A DNA stretch of 64,000 nt from Nephrocerus scutellatus. Its lineage: Eukaryota; Arthropoda; Insecta; Diptera; Pipunculidae. Shown one piece after another: positions 52,920-63,249 of this stretch. Position 1 is the first letter of the stretch. Each line of letters begins with the position of its first letter. The position numbers and the translations under genes are program-made. Under the pieces are notes generated by a model that was given only the letters and a program-made list of their open reading frames with translations, ran no database searches and was not told the DNA's origin. The stretch covers positions 61,413,016 to 61,477,015 of the forward strand of contig OX352763.1 in assembly GCA_947095585.1 (NCBI GenBank), read 5' to 3'.

Positions 52920-53790
52920 AATTATGCCAAAAAAGTATATCTATTTAACAGCCAAAACAATTCCATTAGCATAGTGTTCCCATATATTGAGCAAGGAAAG
53001 GGTCTCATGAAGTCTGGGCATGACATCGACCAAGGTTCTTTTGCCTCCTGCTGGACGATGTTTACCGGGCTTAAAACGTTGACAAACTTGACATTTGTTG
53101 ACATATCACCGGATATCGGGGAACATCCTTGGCCAATATTACCTGCTTCATACTCTTTCCGTCATCTTTTCTGGTACCTCCTGTATTTCCGCTATCTTCC
53201 ATTTTAGCCAGCTCCTTTCCTCTTGCTCGGCCGTCGTTTTGTCAACCCGTCCTAATACTTCTCGGGTCTGACGCGACAAAGCGTCAGCGATCACTTTTAG
53301 CCTACCTCAGGGGTACTGAATGTCGAAGTTGTATTGCTGAAGTTCTAAGTAATATGTCCTCTGGAGCTCTCGATTGAGTTGAGCCACTTAAGAAAGTGAT
53401 CCGTAATTACGCTCTTGGGGAGTAGTTCAGTTTGGCCTTATTCAGGTGGCCTCTGACATTCGCGAACAGTATTTCGGGGCTATTTCCATCTTGCATAAAA
53501 TCAGCTGCCAAACCGTACTCGCTGGCATCTGTTTGAAGGGTATGCTAGGACGGGTACCACCGAAAACCGCTACTTTTTCCGGATCCCTGTGAATACCTTC
53601 TTCACTAACGACATGTCCGAGGTATTTCAGTTCAGTTTTCACACTTTTCCTGATTTATTTTAAGGTTTGCCGCTCGCAATCGCCGGAAAACTTCCCTCAG
53701 ATTCTGCATGTGGAGCTCTAACGTATTTCCAACTATTTTAATTATGTCGTCGAAATAGGCGTATGCGTGGCGTTCTAGCAGCCAATTACT
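52920..53790 (-). pseudogene. Gypsy 4 Pol relic (RT, RNase H, integrase)
   Basis: Read on the minus strand from 53770: AYAYFDDIIKIVGNTLELHM (RT box, YFDD) and MKTELKYLGHVVSEEGIHRD (53575-53642). Then an RNase H remnant with LLPKSVITDHFLKWLNSIES and VADALSRQ-like sequence (about 53260-53420). Then integrase zinc-arm and core start, CQRFKPGKHRPAG-like and EEPWSMSC-like sequence at 52940-53100 in shifting frames. All parts are shortened and broken by frameshifts. It is oriented opposite to the host gene. Confidence 0.78.
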
Positions 53791-53793
53791 AAT

Positions 53794-54270
53794 CTAGCGC
53801 TCATTGAAATCTTGCGTGGGCTGAGTGTGGCTGAATGGCATGACCTGCCATTGAGATAACCCACGACCTGAGACTGTAATTAATATACTGTGCGTTTTTT
53901 GGAATTTCAAGGCCTTTAGTTTAAGATGATCTTTCAATATGTACTGCATCCGTTCGAGCGATATGTTCGCCTCACGAGCCATTTTCTGACGCTACGACGC
54001 GGATTCCGAGCCAATTTGGCCTTCACCTTCCGAATGATATCCGGCGATGTTGCAGTGCGTTACGGTCCACCACCATGGCGTTTTGCAATGCTGCCAGTAT
54101 CGTTATAACGATTTATGGTGCGATACACAAACATTTTATTCACATGCAGATGTTTTAACTGGTTAACAATCTGTGGCTGTGGTTTTCCAGCGAAATATAG
54201 AGCAATCACACTATTACGCTTGAATTCCATTGCGGATAACTGAATATTTCCTACTAAAATGCTTTTGTAC
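53794..54270 (-). pseudogene. Mariner-like transposase N-terminal relic
   Basis: On the minus strand from about 54230: MEFKRNSVIALYFAGKPQPQ, then IVNQLKHLHVNKMFVYRTIN and RYNDTGSIAKRHGGGP. This is the helix-turn-helix start of a mariner-like transposase. After a frameshift, KMAREANISLERMQYILKDH, LKLKALKFQKTH follows (53860-53965). The DDE domain is not present. A fragment of another mariner-like copy lies at 50943. Confidence 0.8.
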
Positions 54271-54540
54271 GCTTGTAAACAATGGAATAAACTGTCATTG
54301 GTGTAAATTTGAGCGCTGTCTGTTTGACAGCAATGACAGTCTGAGGTTGGTAACACTTCGTGTCAGTCACCCGGTACTTTGCGTACATCAGCCTGTCGAG
54401 TATGTGCTTGATTCTACCAGGGTCTGGTACGGCTCGGTCTGTAACTGTCCTATCCGAAAAATGAAGCCTCAGTGCGTTGCAACAGTTGTGCCAAACGGTG
54501 TCATCTGCGGCAATGCTTAGGGCTACACAGTGCCAACGAT

Positions 54541-54925
54541 TATAACATCAATTTTGTTGGCACATGCTGCTCCCAAGGAGCTTCAAAACAACCCCCCCCC
54601 CATTCCATATACACCACCACCCCTGTGCACCAACAATAGGTTCATTGCTGAGTCTCCAATTGTCCGGCAGTGACATCTCGATCGCTTAAGTTAGGGAGTT
54701 AAAAATACATTTATATTACGTTTCACATTATGCAGGATCTAGGTTTACCTTTGTCTGCTACATATAGCGAGCAATAACCAGGAGTCCTAAGTCCGCAAAC
54801 CAGGTTGCTAACAATCAATGGTTCTTGATTAGGACAATGTCTTCTCCGTCTTTAAGCAGACGGAGTAAGAGGGAGGCCGAAGCATTTTTATAGTGTTGGA
54901 TATTAATCTGAACTAACTGCAGCAT
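54541..54925 (-). pseudogene. LOA-type LINE ORF2, endonuclease start
   Basis: The ATG at 54923-54925 starts MLQLVQINIQHYKNASASLL, then LRLLKDGEDIVLIK (the Gln-Glu catalytic pair region is altered), CGLRTPGYC-like sequence, and about 54680 LPNLSDRDVTA. A degraded WEQHVPTKLML end follows. The layout is that of the R1/LOA endonuclease N-terminus. Frameshifts throughout. Confidence 0.65.
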
Positions 54926-55093
54926 TTTTGTTACAATCAGGGAGAGAAACCTCCACCACGGTGTTCTCTACATCTTCACTTTCTGAAGAGGAACTGAGAA
55001 GTACGTCCTCGTTGGGGAATTCTCCGAAGGGTGAGTCCTCTGTCTCCATATCCGATAGAGGATCGGTCAGAGAGATAGACGATTCTAGGCCAG

Positions 55094-55629
55094 TTCCACT
55101 AGCACAATTCCACTAGACACAATTCCACTGGACACAATTTAACTGGCACAATTTAATTTGGCACAATTTAATTTGGCACAATTTAACTTGGCACAATTCA
55201 ACTTGCACAATTTAACTTTTTGATAATCAAACGCATTTATGGCGGTAATTCGCGCGCGCGAAGATTAAAATTATGCAAGTCGAATTCGTTTAATTATAAC
55301 AAAAGTTAACTAAAGATAGAATACGAATGTTAAAGAATGTTAATTTAAAGAAAACAATAAGTAAATATTTTATTACCACGCCTACACAAATAAAATATTA
55401 AACGCATTTATGTGGTAAATCGCGAGCGCGATTGTTATTTTGTACAATTAGAACCATGCCAACGCAAATAAAATATTAATGTGTGTATTTCTGTACTTGC
55501 GGTTCCGTGTAACATTACAAGTTGAATTGTGCAAGTTAAATTGTTCCCCAGTGGAATTGTGCCAAGTTGAATTGTGCCAGTGGAATTGTGTCCAGTTGAA
55601 TTGTGTCTAGTGGAATTGTGCTAGTGGAA
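55094..55629. mobile_element. Foldback MITE with 14-15 bp repeat arms
   Basis: The left arm is a tandem series of ttccactagacacaa / tttaatttggcacaa units (about nine, 55094-55220). The right arm is the inverse (about 55520-55629), ending ctagtggaattgtgctagtggaa in part. The centre has a repeated taaacgcatttatg...cgcgagcgcg-like segment (55230 and 55402). It is inserted in the LOA-type ORF1. No target duplication could be settled by eye. It shares the design, though not the sequence, of the element at 43722. Confidence 0.8.
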
Positions 55630-56269
55630 TCGGCCGGTTACCAGATAGACGACTGTGACAGGGTCACCGAAGTTTTTAGATTGTTTTCCATCAAAGGGAT
55701 CGTGATAGATGCTCCAGGATCGAGAATTGGGATTTCAAAGCCTGAGGGATGGGGGGGGGGGAGTTGTCCTGGCTCCAGCTCATCCTTCTTGTAGACTCAA
55801 GGGGTGAAGTGATCCCATCCAAACCTTACCACGCCTTTGGTCTCAGTCAGAGGAGCAAGGGTTTCTTGGTTGATCACAACAATCGCGGATCTGTAGGATC
55901 GTCTTTGCTCTTCCAACTTGGCGACATTCCAGTCGTGGGTCGGAAGTGAGGGATCCAGGTGCGAGCTCTCAGACGGCTTGGGATATCCTCCCTCGCAACG
56001 ACGTCGACGACCTCTGAAATGTAACGATGGAGTGACTAAGTGTGCTGGTGTTGTGCATTTTAGGTCTTTTTTTGAAACCGAATCGATTTCCTCCACCGAT
56101 CTTTGTCGCTTGGACGTAGGGTTATCGCTGGTCCGTTGTTCGTGCTTGTCAATATGGGCTTGGGCCCATTTTAGCTTGGCGACCTGCTTCGGTGTTATGT
56201 TAGTCTCTGGAATCGCTCCGAAGGCCTTCAGTATCCGTACTGAAGTACGCCGTTCCTCGTACGACGATC

Positions 56270-56645
56270 AAGATGGAGTGCGATGTCGCGAATCTCCATC
56301 AGATGCGCCTACAAGCTTACTGGCAGTGGAAGTGCTATGAGGCACCACAATCCTTCCGCTGCAAGTACAAAACCTAACTCTCAAAGCCGACCTGCGCTTG
56401 TCGGCAGTAGTTGAACCACTACCCACCGTTGCAGGAGCATTTACCGCGTAGACGGTCTAGATGGAGCTCGCTGTCGCGAAAATCGACCAGATGCGCCTAC
56501 AAGTTACTGGCAGCGGAAGGGCCATGAGGTGCCACAATCCTACCGTTGCCAGTAGAAAACCTATCTGTCAAGGTCGACCTGCGCTTGTCGGCAGTATTCA
56601 AACCACTTCCCACCGTTGCAGGAGCATTACCGGTAGACAGCAAAG
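56270..56645. repeat. 189 bp tandem duplication in LINE ORF1
   Basis: agatggagtgcgatgtcgcg (about 56270) and agatggagctcgctgtcgcg (about 56459) begin two similar units that both continue through cagatgcgcctacaag, gccacaatcc or similar, gacctgcgcttgtcggcagt and ccaccgttgcaggagcat. They are diverged by about 10 percent by eye. Confidence 0.8.
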
Positions 56646-56930
56646 GCGCCGTACTACCGTCCGGTAAAGAAGAAGTACCAATCTTCAAAGTATTTGTGCT
56701 AGTTTCCTCAAAACTAGCGAAAGAAATATTATTACTGTCTGTCATTTGGATTCCCACGAGTGGCGGAGAAAGGGTGGTCCATCTGCACAGAGATCCGCAG
56801 TATGCAAATAAGGCAAGAGGGCTAGAATCTGGAGGGTGCCAGATATCCAGATACTCCGTGAGCGACTGGGCTATTTTTAAATTCCCAGCCATGCTAATTC
56901 TCGGCATGGAACGTATAACACCTTAATCAA

Positions 56931-57519
56931 GCCCAGGGAATGAGGATGGGGATTGAGAGATGTAAAAAGGTGTGCCGTGGGAATATGGGAGGGGGAGAGA
57001 GAGTGATGAGCGACCTTTGATTTCAGAACTCATCTAGAGAAAACTCTTAAGAATCTTTTACCTTACTTAGCCCCTGCAACTCTTAAAGTTCGACGCTCGG
57101 GTAGGAGAAAATGTTGATTGGGAAACTAATGAAACATAAAAAAGCTATTAAAAAAATAATAATAATAAATAATAATAAATAATAAAATAAAATGTAGACT
57201 AAAACAGATTGTGAAGGAATATACAAGAATTGGGAAAATTTCAAGATCAATAATTGAAAATTGCTAAGTTAGAAAAGGCTAAAAAAATCAACAAAATTTA
57301 CCGCAACAAATTAACAAATCAATTTTCAAAAGATTTTGTTCCTCATTCATGTTTTGCAATTCTTCATTTTTGTTGAATTGCTATTTGTTAACTTGCTGTT
57401 ATAGTAACCTTGTTTTTGCAGTGCAAGAAAAAAAAAACAAATTGGCAAAATAATAGCAACCTTTGACACAAACACACATTTTTGTTTAATTATTATATTA
57501 AATAAAACTTTTACAAAAC
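56931..57519. other. Non-coding; LINE flank and (AAT)n run
   Basis: Purine-rich start (gggagggggagagagagtg, about 56990), a simple (aat)n/(aataaataat)n run at 57155-57195, then AT-rich sequence. Nothing else recognised. Confidence 0.45.
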
Positions 57520-58596
57520 AAATATGTCCATGGTATACAGAGGAACTAAGAATACAAAAACAAAATAAAATTAGATTTTATGAGATAGCGTGTACTCTGA
57601 ATTCGGAAGCAGATTGGAATAATTATAAAATTAGTAGAAATTTATAAAAAAATAAACTAAATTATGCAGAAAGAAACTATATTAAAAACAAAATATGGAT
57701 TCCAATTATCAAAAACAAATGTGGAAAATTTAAAACGTCTTGTTTTTGATTATAATTTAACAAGTAATGAATTAACGATAGCAGAGAATTTCAATAAATA
57801 TTTTGTTAATAGTATTAATTCTATAAATGAAAGTATTTCATATGTACCGTATATAAATCAAACTGAAACTGAAATTTTTAAACATTATAATGTTAATGAA
57901 CAAAAAGAAAGACTTCTATTTTGTTAATAGAAATATGATTATAGACAGTTTTGACTTAATAGGCGGGCCGTTAGGAATCGATTATATATATAATTTTTTG
58001 ATGACCCGTACATTCCCTAATGTGGGGAAGGAATCGAATTGAAAAAGTATCTAATACAATAAAATGTGAGGAATTTCGACCAATTAATATGATATTAACT
58101 GAAGCTAAAATATTCGAAATGACAGTGTCCACCAGAAGGCAGAAGCAGTCGTTTCCGACAGAGACTCTCAGATCTCAGATCAGCATCAGAATTTTTATTT
58201 TGAAGATAACCAAATAATAAAGTAACCATAGCTGTGAAACCCTAGTGAATCTAGTAATATCAAATTGGAAAGAAAGGAACATTGTAGTAGCAGTCTTTTT
58301 GGATTTTAAATTCGGATTCGAGACAACTGATAGAGGAATGTTTTGCTTTTAAAACTGAGAGAGTTGGGGTTGAAAATATAGAACTTCAATGGTTCCAGTC
58401 ATACTTAACTGAAAGAATGGTCTAACATCTTTGTTTTATCTGATGATGCTCTTTTATATGTGGTACGAATGTACGATAAAAATTAACAATGATTTGGCAA
58501 AACTAGATGTGGTTTAAAATGAGTAAAATTAAATTAAATGTATCGAACACTAAATGCATGCTTATTAATAGCAATGAAGATAGTGGTCAACATATA
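57520..58596 (+). pseudogene. CR1-like LINE ORF2 relic (left part)
   Basis: PWYTEELRIQKQNKIRFYEIA, DWNNYKISRN and YAERNYIKNKIW are the linker before the RT. 57664-57927 is open, with LTIAENFNKYFVNSINSIN. Then degenerate fingers (CEEFRPINMI, 58055-58090), WKERNIVVAVFLDFKFGFET (RT Asp block, 58270), LRELGVENIELQWFQSYLTE and LSDDALLYV (FADD degraded to LSDD). Many frameshifts. It is cut at 58596 by the Pao element and resumes at 63115. Confidence 0.78.
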
Positions 58597-59202
58597 TGTT
58601 GAGGCAACGAGCTTTTTCGGTTCCTTTTTTTTTTTTTTTTTGCAAATCGATGATCTTCATCCAATAGCTTATGCCAATGCACTTTACAAAGAACGCTTAC
58701 CTTTGAATCAAATATGTTTGTACTCAATAAAGTATTGACAAGAGCACAAGTTCCAATTCACTATACTTTTATTTTTTGGTATAAGAAGACAAATTATATT
58801 TTAGTTTATAATAGAGAAATTGCAAATTTTATATTTTACACAAAGGCGTAATTTAAAATGAGATAATACAAAAACAAAGTAAACTATGGCAAATATGTTA
58901 AACATTTATATATAATAATGGATTTCACGCGTCTGCTGTTGTATATTTTACACAAAGGCGTAATTTAAAATGAGATAACACAAAAACAAAGTAAACTATG
59001 GCAAATATGTTAAACATTAATATATAACAATGGATTTCACGCGTCTGCTGTTGTCGGCGAAAGTGCGAACTGGAGTGAGTGCGAAACATTTTCTAGACTC
59101 GTTTAGATGTACTCAAGTTTTCGTTGATGCAGAGTTGATTTTGTTTTGACAGCTCCTCTTTAGGTTTGTTGTGATGTTCGGTGACCCGCTCGAGAACTAA
59201 CA
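58597..59202 (-). repeat. Pao 2 3' LTR
   Basis: 606 bp. It contains two copies, 112 bp apart, of a segment starting ttacacaaaggcgtaattt (about 58838 and 58950), each ending gcgtctgctgttg. The minus-strand inner edge is preceded by a polypurine-like ccaaggtggccggctta. Confidence 0.9.
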
Positions 59203-59410
59203 TAAGCCGGCCACCTTGGAAGTTTCCGGTTTCCAAAACATACCTCCTGGCTCGTCTATAGGCAAAGGACACAATCTGTTGAGAGCTCGCTTGAATTCAC
59301 CATTTTTCGTTCTGACCGTAACTACTCGAAGTTGTCATCACCTTTGTGTAAATCGATGATCCGACCCAACGGCCATTTTAAGGGCGGAACATTGTACTCT
59401 ATCAATAGGA

Positions 59411-59734
59411 CTATGGTCCCAACTTCGACATTTTTGTATTAAGTATTCCACTTGTAACGATGTTGTAGTGTGTGCAGGTATTCCTTGATCCAACGATTCC
59501 AAAACATTGAGCCGCTGCTTGTACCCGTTGCCAGCGCCTTAAGTTGCTTACGTTCTCAAACCCTTGATCCGGTTCAGCGAGGCTGACAAGCGCAGCTCCC
59601 GTCAAGAAATGGCTTGGCGTGTGTGCTTCTGGGTCAAGACCATCGTTCGACAATGCCGTAAGTGGCCGAGAATTAAGAACTGCTTCGATTTGACAACACA
59701 GCGTTTGCAGCTCCTCTACCGTGTATGGCCCCAA
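59411..59734 (-). CDS. Pao 2 integrase C-terminal fragment
   Basis: 107 open codons: ELQTLCCQIEAVLNSRPLTA, EAHTPSHFLTGAAL, LRRWQRVQAAAQCFG. This is the end of the integrase core and start of the DUF5641-type domain; the WxxW core in the other frame continues to the KxTxW region. The catalytic residues are missing. A deletion joins it to the RNase H part at about 59750-59800. Confidence 0.78.
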   Translation of the reverse strand: MGPYTVEELQTLCCQIEAVLNSRPLTALSNDGLDPEAHTPSHFLTGAALVSLAEPDQGFENVSNLRRWQRVQAAAQCFGIVGSRNTCTHYNIVTSGILNTKMSKLGP

Positions 59735-59800
59735 TCCGACGGTTCAAAGAATCAGAGTCTTGGCTTGCATCTTGAAAGTCAAAATGCAAGTACGAATTTT

Positions 59801-60490
59801 TTAGCCGTCCTCCGAATCCAACCACGGATAAATGCCCTTTAATATGCTTAAGTGAACCTGAATGCTATTTGCTCGATCGATGCAGCGTGCATATATGCAT
59901 GCCCCGAATGCTAAACTGCTGGCGTCAGCGAACCCGTGTAGCTCAATTTCAGAAGAGTTCAAGAAAATTACTTGACGATGTAAATCCGTTATACGCTTTA
60001 AAGTTTCACAAAAGGAGAGCCATTCACATTCTAACTGCATGGGAACCGATTCGTCAAAAGCTTCAATTGCCCTAATCTTCGCATTAAGATCTTTGCCTTC
60101 ACTATTACTGGGTTCACCACCCAATGGATCAAATAGCCTGGAAATGGTGGACAAAATGTGACGCTTTGTTATTTTTGACCCGGCATACGGTTGACATACG
60201 AATCGGAATTGAAAATTTTTTGGTAGCCAAATCATACCAAGGGTTTTATTCACGCTGTCTCCATTGATCTTCAAATATATATCCTCAGATACTGCTTGCA
60301 AAACTTTCTGATTGTTTGATGCCCATTTGGTTATCCGAAATTGGCCCCTTTTCAAAATACTAGTAATATCTTCTCTAATTTCTATCGTTTCTGCTACAGT
60401 TTCTCCACCTGTCAACATGTCATCGACGTAAAAATCATTCTCTAATATCCTTGATCCCACGGGGTGCTGGTGTTGTTCTAGGCTTGCCAA
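59801..60490 (-). CDS. Pao 2 RT palm end and RNase H start
   Basis: 229 open codons beginning at a deletion joint. ILENDFYVDDMLTGGETVAE contains the RT YVDD box. GQFRITKWASNNQKVLQAVS, NKTLGMIWLP, TKRHILSTISRLFDPLG (the palm-thumb region of Pao RT) and IELHGFADASSLAFGACIY (RNase H catalytic Asp) follow. The RT fingers and first catalytic Asp are missing. The frame overlaps the protease frame by 56 bp in another phase, showing the deletion joint at about 60440-60490. Confidence 0.85.
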   Translation of the reverse strand: MASLEQHQHPVGSRILENDFYVDDMLTGGETVAETIEIREDITSILKRGQFRITKWASNNQKVLQAVSEDIYLKINGDSVNKTLGMIWLPKNFQFRFVCQPYAGSKITKRHILSTISRLFDPLGGEPSNSEGKDLNAKIRAIEAFDESVPMQLECEWLSFCETLKRITDLHRQVIFLNSSEIELHGFADASSLAFGACIYARCIDRANSIQVHLSILKGIYPWLDSEDG

Positions 60491-61106
60491 TTCCTTTAAA
60501 CAACGTGGCTAAGAACGACGCAGTAGACGTTCTGAACGTGACAGTTAGCAAGATTTTAATTGGATCACGAGATGTTATTGTTATATTTGTTTTGCTCCTT
60601 ATTTTGCCCCTGTGGCCACCTATACCCGAGAGCATACCGTTGATCCTTGAACCTTTCAAACAAAGTTGCTGGGCCATAGCCTCCGCAATGAAATTGCACT
60701 GCGATGCTGAATCGAGTAATGCGCGCGCGGTAATAGTAGTGCCATTGCAGCCGCGTATTCGCACTAACGCCGTAGCCAGAAAGACATGGGCATTGCCGAC
60801 CAGTGTGGGCTCAGTGGAGACGAAGCTGTGGCTAATGAAATTTTGCGTAGTTGGCGTTCTATTGTTTGGTGTATCGAGTTGGAGGTTATTAGAATGATCG
60901 GAGGTTAATTGACTTGAGGAGGTATAATTTTGGCTTGGCTGGCCTTGGGTTAAAGGAGCTAAGTGAAGTAGAGTATTATGTTTTTGCGGACCCTGGCGGC
61001 AAGGCCCGCATTTGCACTCTTTGCTCTGATGACCTGGCCTCAAACAATTGATGCATAGCCTTAGCATTTTTATTTCCTTAACGCGGTCAGCAACAGAAAA
61101 TCCCAA
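60435..61106 (-). CDS. Pao 2 zinc knuckle and protease
   Basis: 223 codons. Near the N-terminus, LCINCLRPGHQSKEC is a CCHC knuckle followed by CGPC and KHNTLLH. Then a Gln/Asn/Ser-rich linker, and ARALLDSASQCNFIAEAMAQ is the protease active-site region (DSA in place of the usual DSG). INGMLSGIGG and RDPIKILLTVTFRTST follow. The end (PAPRGIKDIRE) is foreign frame sequence after the deletion. Confidence 0.83.
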   Translation of the reverse strand: MGFSVADRVKEIKMLRLCINCLRPGHQSKECKCGPCRQGPQKHNTLLHLAPLTQGQPSQNYTSSSQLTSDHSNNLQLDTPNNRTPTTQNFISHSFVSTEPTLVGNAHVFLATALVRIRGCNGTTITARALLDSASQCNFIAEAMAQQLCLKGSRINGMLSGIGGHRGKIRSKTNITITSRDPIKILLTVTFRTSTASFLATLFKGIGKPRTTPAPRGIKDIRE

Positions 61107-61324
61107 AAAGGTGGGACACCGCTGGATATTATGATCCAGCCGCCTGCAACATTTACAACCATTGTGTGAATTAGCATGTTAGTTTGCGATTTACGACATT
61201 TGATTTTTGAAATTTATTATGATTTCGGCTTACCGACTTATTGTCCGCACTTGAGGTCGTGGCATCCTTCATGTATTCCACGTTCTCGAGGGTTCGACTA
61301 CGCTTTTCCATAAATTCCAACAGC

Positions 61325-61963
61325 TCACTCACCATAAGTAGTTTGTCCACTGGTGATCCGTTTTCCCAACGCACTTTCCAAATCTAATTTGCGAGACATC
61401 GCAAAAACTATTAGGCCGTTGGCGATTTCTTCTTGAGTTGCGATTGATGATAATGCTTCAAAATGCGATTTCAGGTGGTCATGGAAACTTCTTAATGCTC
61501 TGACCGGAGCCTTCTCTTGGCTGACAAAATCAAAGATTTCCTTCACGTGAGCTTGAAATATAATACGTTTATTATTAAATCTTTGTTCAAGTAAACTTAA
61601 AGGTAATTGAAAGTTTGCTACGGTAGGCGTGAGCGGCGCAAGGAGTTCTCTTACTTGTTCTGGTAACGAGTTTTTGAGATGAGTGAATTTTTCTATAATT
61701 GGCATTTTTTCATTATCCGTTATTAACGCCGTTATCGTTAGAGAATACTCAGGCCAGTTTGTAACCTTACCAGAAAACGGTGGCAAATTGAGCCTCGGCA
61801 GATTAGGCCTCTTGCGCTCGATTGGATGAGATTGCTCCAGCAACGTCGAATTCGCAGCGCAAGAAATGGACGCCCGGGGACCTTTTCTCGCCATGAGTTC
61901 TAAAATTTTCGTTTTAATGACTAAATATAAATCTTCATACCTGTCTCTCTTTTCTTCTTGCAT
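61325..61963 (-). CDS. Pao 2 Gag
   Basis: 212 open codons starting MQEEKRDRYEDLY. RPNLPRLNLPPFSGKVTNWP (the typical PxFxGxxxxWxxF segment of Pao Gag), EKFTHLKNSLPEQVRELL, LLEQRFNNKRIIFQAHVKEI and LDLESALGKR follow. The frame runs on in another phase in 61171-61374 (LLEFMEKRSRTLENV) toward the zinc knuckle, so one frameshift separates it from the 60435-61106 frame. Gag is the particle protein of the element. Confidence 0.85.
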   Translation of the reverse strand: MQEEKRDRYEDLYLVIKTKILELMARKGPRASISCAANSTLLEQSHPIERKRPNLPRLNLPPFSGKVTNWPEYSLTITALITDNEKMPIIEKFTHLKNSLPEQVRELLAPLTPTVANFQLPLSLLEQRFNNKRIIFQAHVKEIFDFVSQEKAPVRALRSFHDHLKSHFEALSSIATQEEIANGLIVFAMSRKLDLESALGKRITSGQTTYGE

Positions 61964-62527
61964 TCTAACTCATCGATAGATTCTAGCTTGGTTTGGAATT
62001 TGTCGAAACGAGCAATTATCGAGAAATACGCGAGTTAGCGGAATTAACGAACTACAATTTTGATCGTGGGTGTTGGAAAATTAACGACTCTGTGCCGCTG
62101 AAATTCTGCAGCACTGCACTTACAGGACCGAAATGTGCCAATCAACTGTAGTTTTGATGCACTTTTATGTATTTAGGTTAGGCGTACCAGCCCTAACCTT
62201 GAACCGAGATAAACTCTACCGCGTGGTTTGACGATAGCGAATGACAACGACAAACAGAACGATGAAAATCACGCTGTTGAAAGTCAACTTTCAACGCACC
62301 TCACTGTTCCGTTAGTGCAAAACTGAATTGCGTTTAAGCACTTTGCAATATGTTTAGTTTAGGCGCACGAGTCCTAACCTTGAACCGAGATAAAATCTAC
62401 CGCGTGGTTTGACGATAGCGAACGACAACGACAAACAGAACGCACTGTACAATAAACGGCTGCAAACGATGGCGTCTTGCGCTAATATAATTTTGTTTTA
62501 TTGCAATTCGCACTATCACGTCACCAA
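61964..62527 (-). promoter_or_regulatory. Pao 2 leader with a direct repeat
   Basis: Untranslated leader between LTR and gag. About 90 bp (cctaaccttgaaccgagata, taccgcgtggtttgacgata, caacgacaaacagaacg) occurs at 62190-62262 and again at 62372-62440, 182 bp apart. The primer-binding site lies next to the LTR at 62510-62527 (minus strand ttggtgacgtgatagtgc). Confidence 0.75.
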
Positions 62528-63109
62528 TGTTGAGGCACCGAGCTTTTTTTCGGTTCCTTTTTTTGCAAATCGATGATCTTCATCCAATAGCTTATGCCAA
62601 TGCACTTTACAAAGAACGCTTACCTTTGAATCAAATATGTTTGTACTCAATAAAGTATTGACAAGAGCACAAGTTCCAATTCACTATACTTTTATTTTTT
62701 GGTATAAGAAGACAAATTATATTTCAGTTTATAATAGAGAAATTGCAAATTTTATATTTTACACAAAGGCGTAATTTAAAATGAGATAATACAAAAACAA
62801 AGTAAACTATGGCAAATATGTTAAACATTTATATATAATAATGGATTTCGCGCGTCTGCTGTTGTATATTTTACACAAAGGCGTAATTTAAAATGAGATA
62901 ACACAAAAACAAAGTAAACTATGGCAAATATGTTAAACATTAATATATAACAATGGATTTCACGCGTCTGCTGTTGTCGGCGAAAGTGCGAACTATAGTG
63001 AGTGCGAAACATTTTCTAGACTTGTTTTTGTTGATGCAGAGTTGATTTTGTTTTGACAGCTCCTCTTTAGGTTTGTTGTGCTGTTCGGTGGCCCGCTCGA
63101 GAACTAACA
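62528..63109 (-). repeat. Pao 2 5' LTR
   Basis: 582 bp partner of the LTR at 58597. It keeps the two 112 bp segments. It drives leftward transcription of the element. Confidence 0.9.
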
Positions 63110-63114
63110 ATATA

Positions 63115-63240
63115 GATAATCAAGACATAAAAACGTTTAATGAAATAAAATATTTAGGTATAATTGTAGATAATAAATTGGATTTGTAAAAATTTGCCAA
63201 ATATTTCCTTGAATACTGTAATAAATATTTATAATGTAAT
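63115..63240 (+). pseudogene. CR1-like LINE ORF2 relic (right part)
   Basis: DNQDIKTFNEIKYLGIIVDNKLDL continues the RT broken at 58596 (cited in pieces because it is the joint evidence: KYLGIIVDNKLDL is the usual block after FADD). A TAA stop follows at once and the frame decays by 63240. Confidence 0.75.
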
Positions 63241-63249
63241 AATTTAACC

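Larger units (their letters stand above)
54903..56926 (-). pseudogene. LOA-type LINE ORF1 (DUF4780-like)
   Basis: From 56926: SMPRISMAGNLKIAQSLTEY, then MTDSNNISFASFEET and a Ser/Thr-rich part. The duplicated segment (56270-56640) includes ADKRRSTLTDRF. Then EQRTSDNPTSKRQRSVEEID, DIPSRLRARTWIP, and in another frame THDWNVAKLEEQRRSYRSAI, VVINQETLAPLTETKGVVRF, which match the DUF4780-type module of LINE ORF1 proteins. The C-terminal acidic tail (SDMETEDSPFGEFPNEDV) sits beyond the MITE and ends at the TAA 54903-54905. Several frameshifts. It is thought to bind RNA. Confidence 0.68.
54360..56930 (-). mobile_element. LOA/R1-type LINE (ORF1 plus ORF2 start)
   Basis: Minus-strand LINE: ORF1 runs from about 56926 to 54903 and ORF2 starts at 54925, overlapping the ORF1 end by 23 bp. 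ORF2 is lost before the reverse transcriptase, at about 54540. A foldback MITE (55094-55629) splits ORF1, and 56270-56640 carries a 189 bp tandem duplication. Clade call by ORF1 type (DUF4780-like) and EN start. Confidence 0.7.
58597..63109 (-). mobile_element. BEL/Pao 2 deletion derivative with both LTRs
   Basis: LTRs at 58597-59202 and 62528-63109, similar except for a T-run difference and a roughly 20 bp deletion near 63025. Ends are tgttgagg ... ctaaca. The 5 bp target duplication atata is intact on both sides (58592-58596, 63110-63114). Transcription is leftward. The leader carries ttggtgacgtgatag next to the 5' LTR (primer site). The coding part lacks most of RT and integrase, but gag and protease are open. 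The good LTR match indicates a fairly young insertion. Confidence 0.92.

Noticed and set aside
54592..54602. Poly(C) run and the G run at 55749
   Set aside because: Simple homopolymers in decayed LINE sequence; no regulatory meaning can be supported.
55797..56340. Plus-strand frames at 55918-56340 and 56546-56926
   Set aside because: The minus strand gives LINE ORF1 motifs (RARTWIP, VVINQETLAPL), so the plus-strand frames are shadows.
59564..59842. Plus-strand frames in Pao 2 (59564, 59869, 60451)
   Set aside because: The minus strand carries clear integrase, RT and protease motifs.
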